NCBI RefSeq assembly: GCF_900289175.1
Contig: NZ_LT985747.1
Coordinates: 1,113,850 to 1,177,849, forward strand
Origin: Paenibacillus faecalis
GTDB lineage: Bacteria; Bacillota; Bacilli; Paenibacillales; Paenibacillaceae
Length of the DNA: 64,000 nucleotides
Reading direction: 5' to 3'
The notes beneath the pieces were generated by a model. The model saw nothing but the letters and a program-made list of their open reading frames with translations, did no database searches and was not told the DNA's origin. Both the position numbers and the translations under genes were made by a program. Positions 63,169 through 64,000 of this stretch are shown piece by piece. Each line of letters starts with the position of its first letter. Positions within the stretch are counted from its first letter, which is position 1.

Positions 63169-64000
63169 GGACGAGCTCCTTTCCAGTGAATAAACGTTCA
63201 TACTCTCCCACGATTTTCTCCCATGCGTACTCCTTCATGATGCGAGCTTTCGCTCGGCGTCCAAGCTCATCGATCTGATCGCTGCTGAAACGATCCGCCT
63301 CACGAATGAATCGGGCCAATGAGCCAGGCTCTGCTGTGAAATAAAGAGCGCTGTCAGCACCGACCTCCCGGTTGAAAACAACATCATACAAAAGATTCAG
63401 CTTGGTCGATGCCAGCGACTCCAATAGCGATGGATTCGTGCCCCCCACTTCATGACCATGACAGTAACCATATGCCTGTTCGCGAATTTTTTTTAAGAGA
63501 GGCTGGTCGTACACCGTTCCGACGAACTTGATCCGTTGATCCTCATCAAAGGATGTTCGGTTTAATAAGTCACGATAATACTTGTTGTTTGTATGTCCGG
63601 TTACGATGACTAAATCCTTATTCGTATCGGACATCATAAATTCCCTAATGATCAGCTCATAATTGTTTTCCGGAACGAAGCGGCCAATAATCAAATAATA
63701 CTCTTTCCTTCTTACCTCATGCTGTGCCATCCATTGCAGCAACGTAGGATCATCATCCTTCAAACCGGATTCCTCCACATCAGCACCATATGCGATAAAA
63801 GCAGTATCCGGCTTATATTGAGAATATTCAGCCTGAATATATGCCTCGATCCCCCTTGAATCGCAGATGAGAAGATCAGCGTGCTTGACCATCAGCTTCT
63901 CTGAATATTTCCAATACTGCTTAATAACTTTATTCCATTTGCCACGCTTCCATTCGTGACCGTCAGGGTTCACCCATACACGAACACCCATTTTTTCAAG
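63101..64000 (-). CDS. Glycosyltransferase (DUF1972/GT4-like), 5' end beyond window
   Basis: The frame is open to the window edge, so the N-terminus is missing; at least 299 residues are seen. Visible are the [20 protein letters not shown] segment typical of DUF1972 rhamnosyltransferase-type enzymes, IAYGADV, the GT4-type [19 protein letters not shown] and [20 protein letters not shown]. It is a cytoplasmic or membrane-associated sugar transferase for a surface glycan. It overlaps rfbA by 68 bp, so their translation is probably linked. Confidence 0.85.
   Translation of the reverse strand, partial: LEKMGVRVWVNPDGHEWKRGKWNKVIKQYWKYSEKLMVKHADLLICDSRGIEAYIQAEYSQYKPDTAFIAYGADVEESGLKDDDPTLLQWMAQHEVRRKEYYLIIGRFVPENNYELIIREFMMSDTNKDLVIVTGHTNNKYYRDLLNRTSFDEDQRIKFVGTVYDQPLLKKIREQAYGYCHGHEVGGTNPSLLESLASTKLNLLYDVVFNREVGADSALYFTAEPGSLARFIREADRFSSDQIDELGRRAKARIMKEYAWEKIVGEYERLFTGKELVHERDYISRWQRNKALPVNENRL

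Overview
The window looks like a piece of a Paenibacillus or close Paenibacillaceae chromosome. Signs for this are moderate GC, Gram-positive ribosome binding sites, T-box leaders, a CIRCE/HrcA heat-shock operator, an SspH-type spore protein, Ku/LigD end joining and the gene order itself. The set tsaE-tsaB-rimI-tsaD / ABC-F (ydiF-like) / moaC / tatA-tatC / groES-groEL is the same neighbourhood as the Bacillus subtilis ydiB-groEL region, with extra genes inserted. No rRNA, tRNA, CRISPR array or insertion sequence was recognised.

Layout. 0-3 kb: a UbiA prenyltransferase with a small partner gene and a LacI regulator. 3-13 kb: a surface-adhesin module made of a double-core hybrid sensor kinase, a 1518-residue LPXTG adhesin, a class D-type sortase and a REC-BTAD response regulator. 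13.5-20.6 kb: a yerC-like gene, then a complete tyramine locus in the order known from lactic acid bacteria (tyrS behind a Tyr T-box, tyrosine decarboxylase, tyrosine/tyramine exchanger, NhaC antiporter). 20.6-25.8 kb: a decayed AT-rich region holding the remains of a Bce-type kinase/ABC transporter, duplicated intergenic elements, a 174-bp direct repeat, small secreted or membrane proteins and a CPBP protease. 25.9-29.9 kb: a secreted HExxH protein and groESL under a consensus-like promoter plus CIRCE.

30-37.5 kb: an RNA-repair island placed between groES and tatC: rlaP-hen1-pnkp on the minus strand, and two overlapping WYL regulators on the plus strand. The 470-bp divergent spacer carries four copies of a 20-22 bp inverted-repeat motif. 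Pnkp heals and seals broken RNA, Hen1 2'-O-methylates the repaired end, RlaP is a polymerase-beta-type nucleotidyltransferase linked to RNA repair, and the WYL proteins are the likely switch. This is the most interesting system here.

37.6-48.9 kb: tatC, tatA, moaB, moaC, 5-formyl-THF cyclo-ligase, the ABC-F gene, a DnaA-box cluster, leuA behind two tandem leucine T-boxes and a perfect sigma-A promoter, the t6A-modification operon tsaE-tsaB-rimI-tsaD, and sspH. 49.3-52.1 kb: ku plus a LigD split into ligase and polymerase genes that overlap by ATGA. 52.3-58.6 kb: yitT-like, cls, M23 peptidase-bactofilin pair and a two-gene ABC exporter. 58.8-64 kb: threonine dehydrogenase, a secreted beta-helix (pectate-lyase-like) protein, rfbA and a glycosyltransferase cut by the window edge, i.e. 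the edge of a surface polysaccharide locus.
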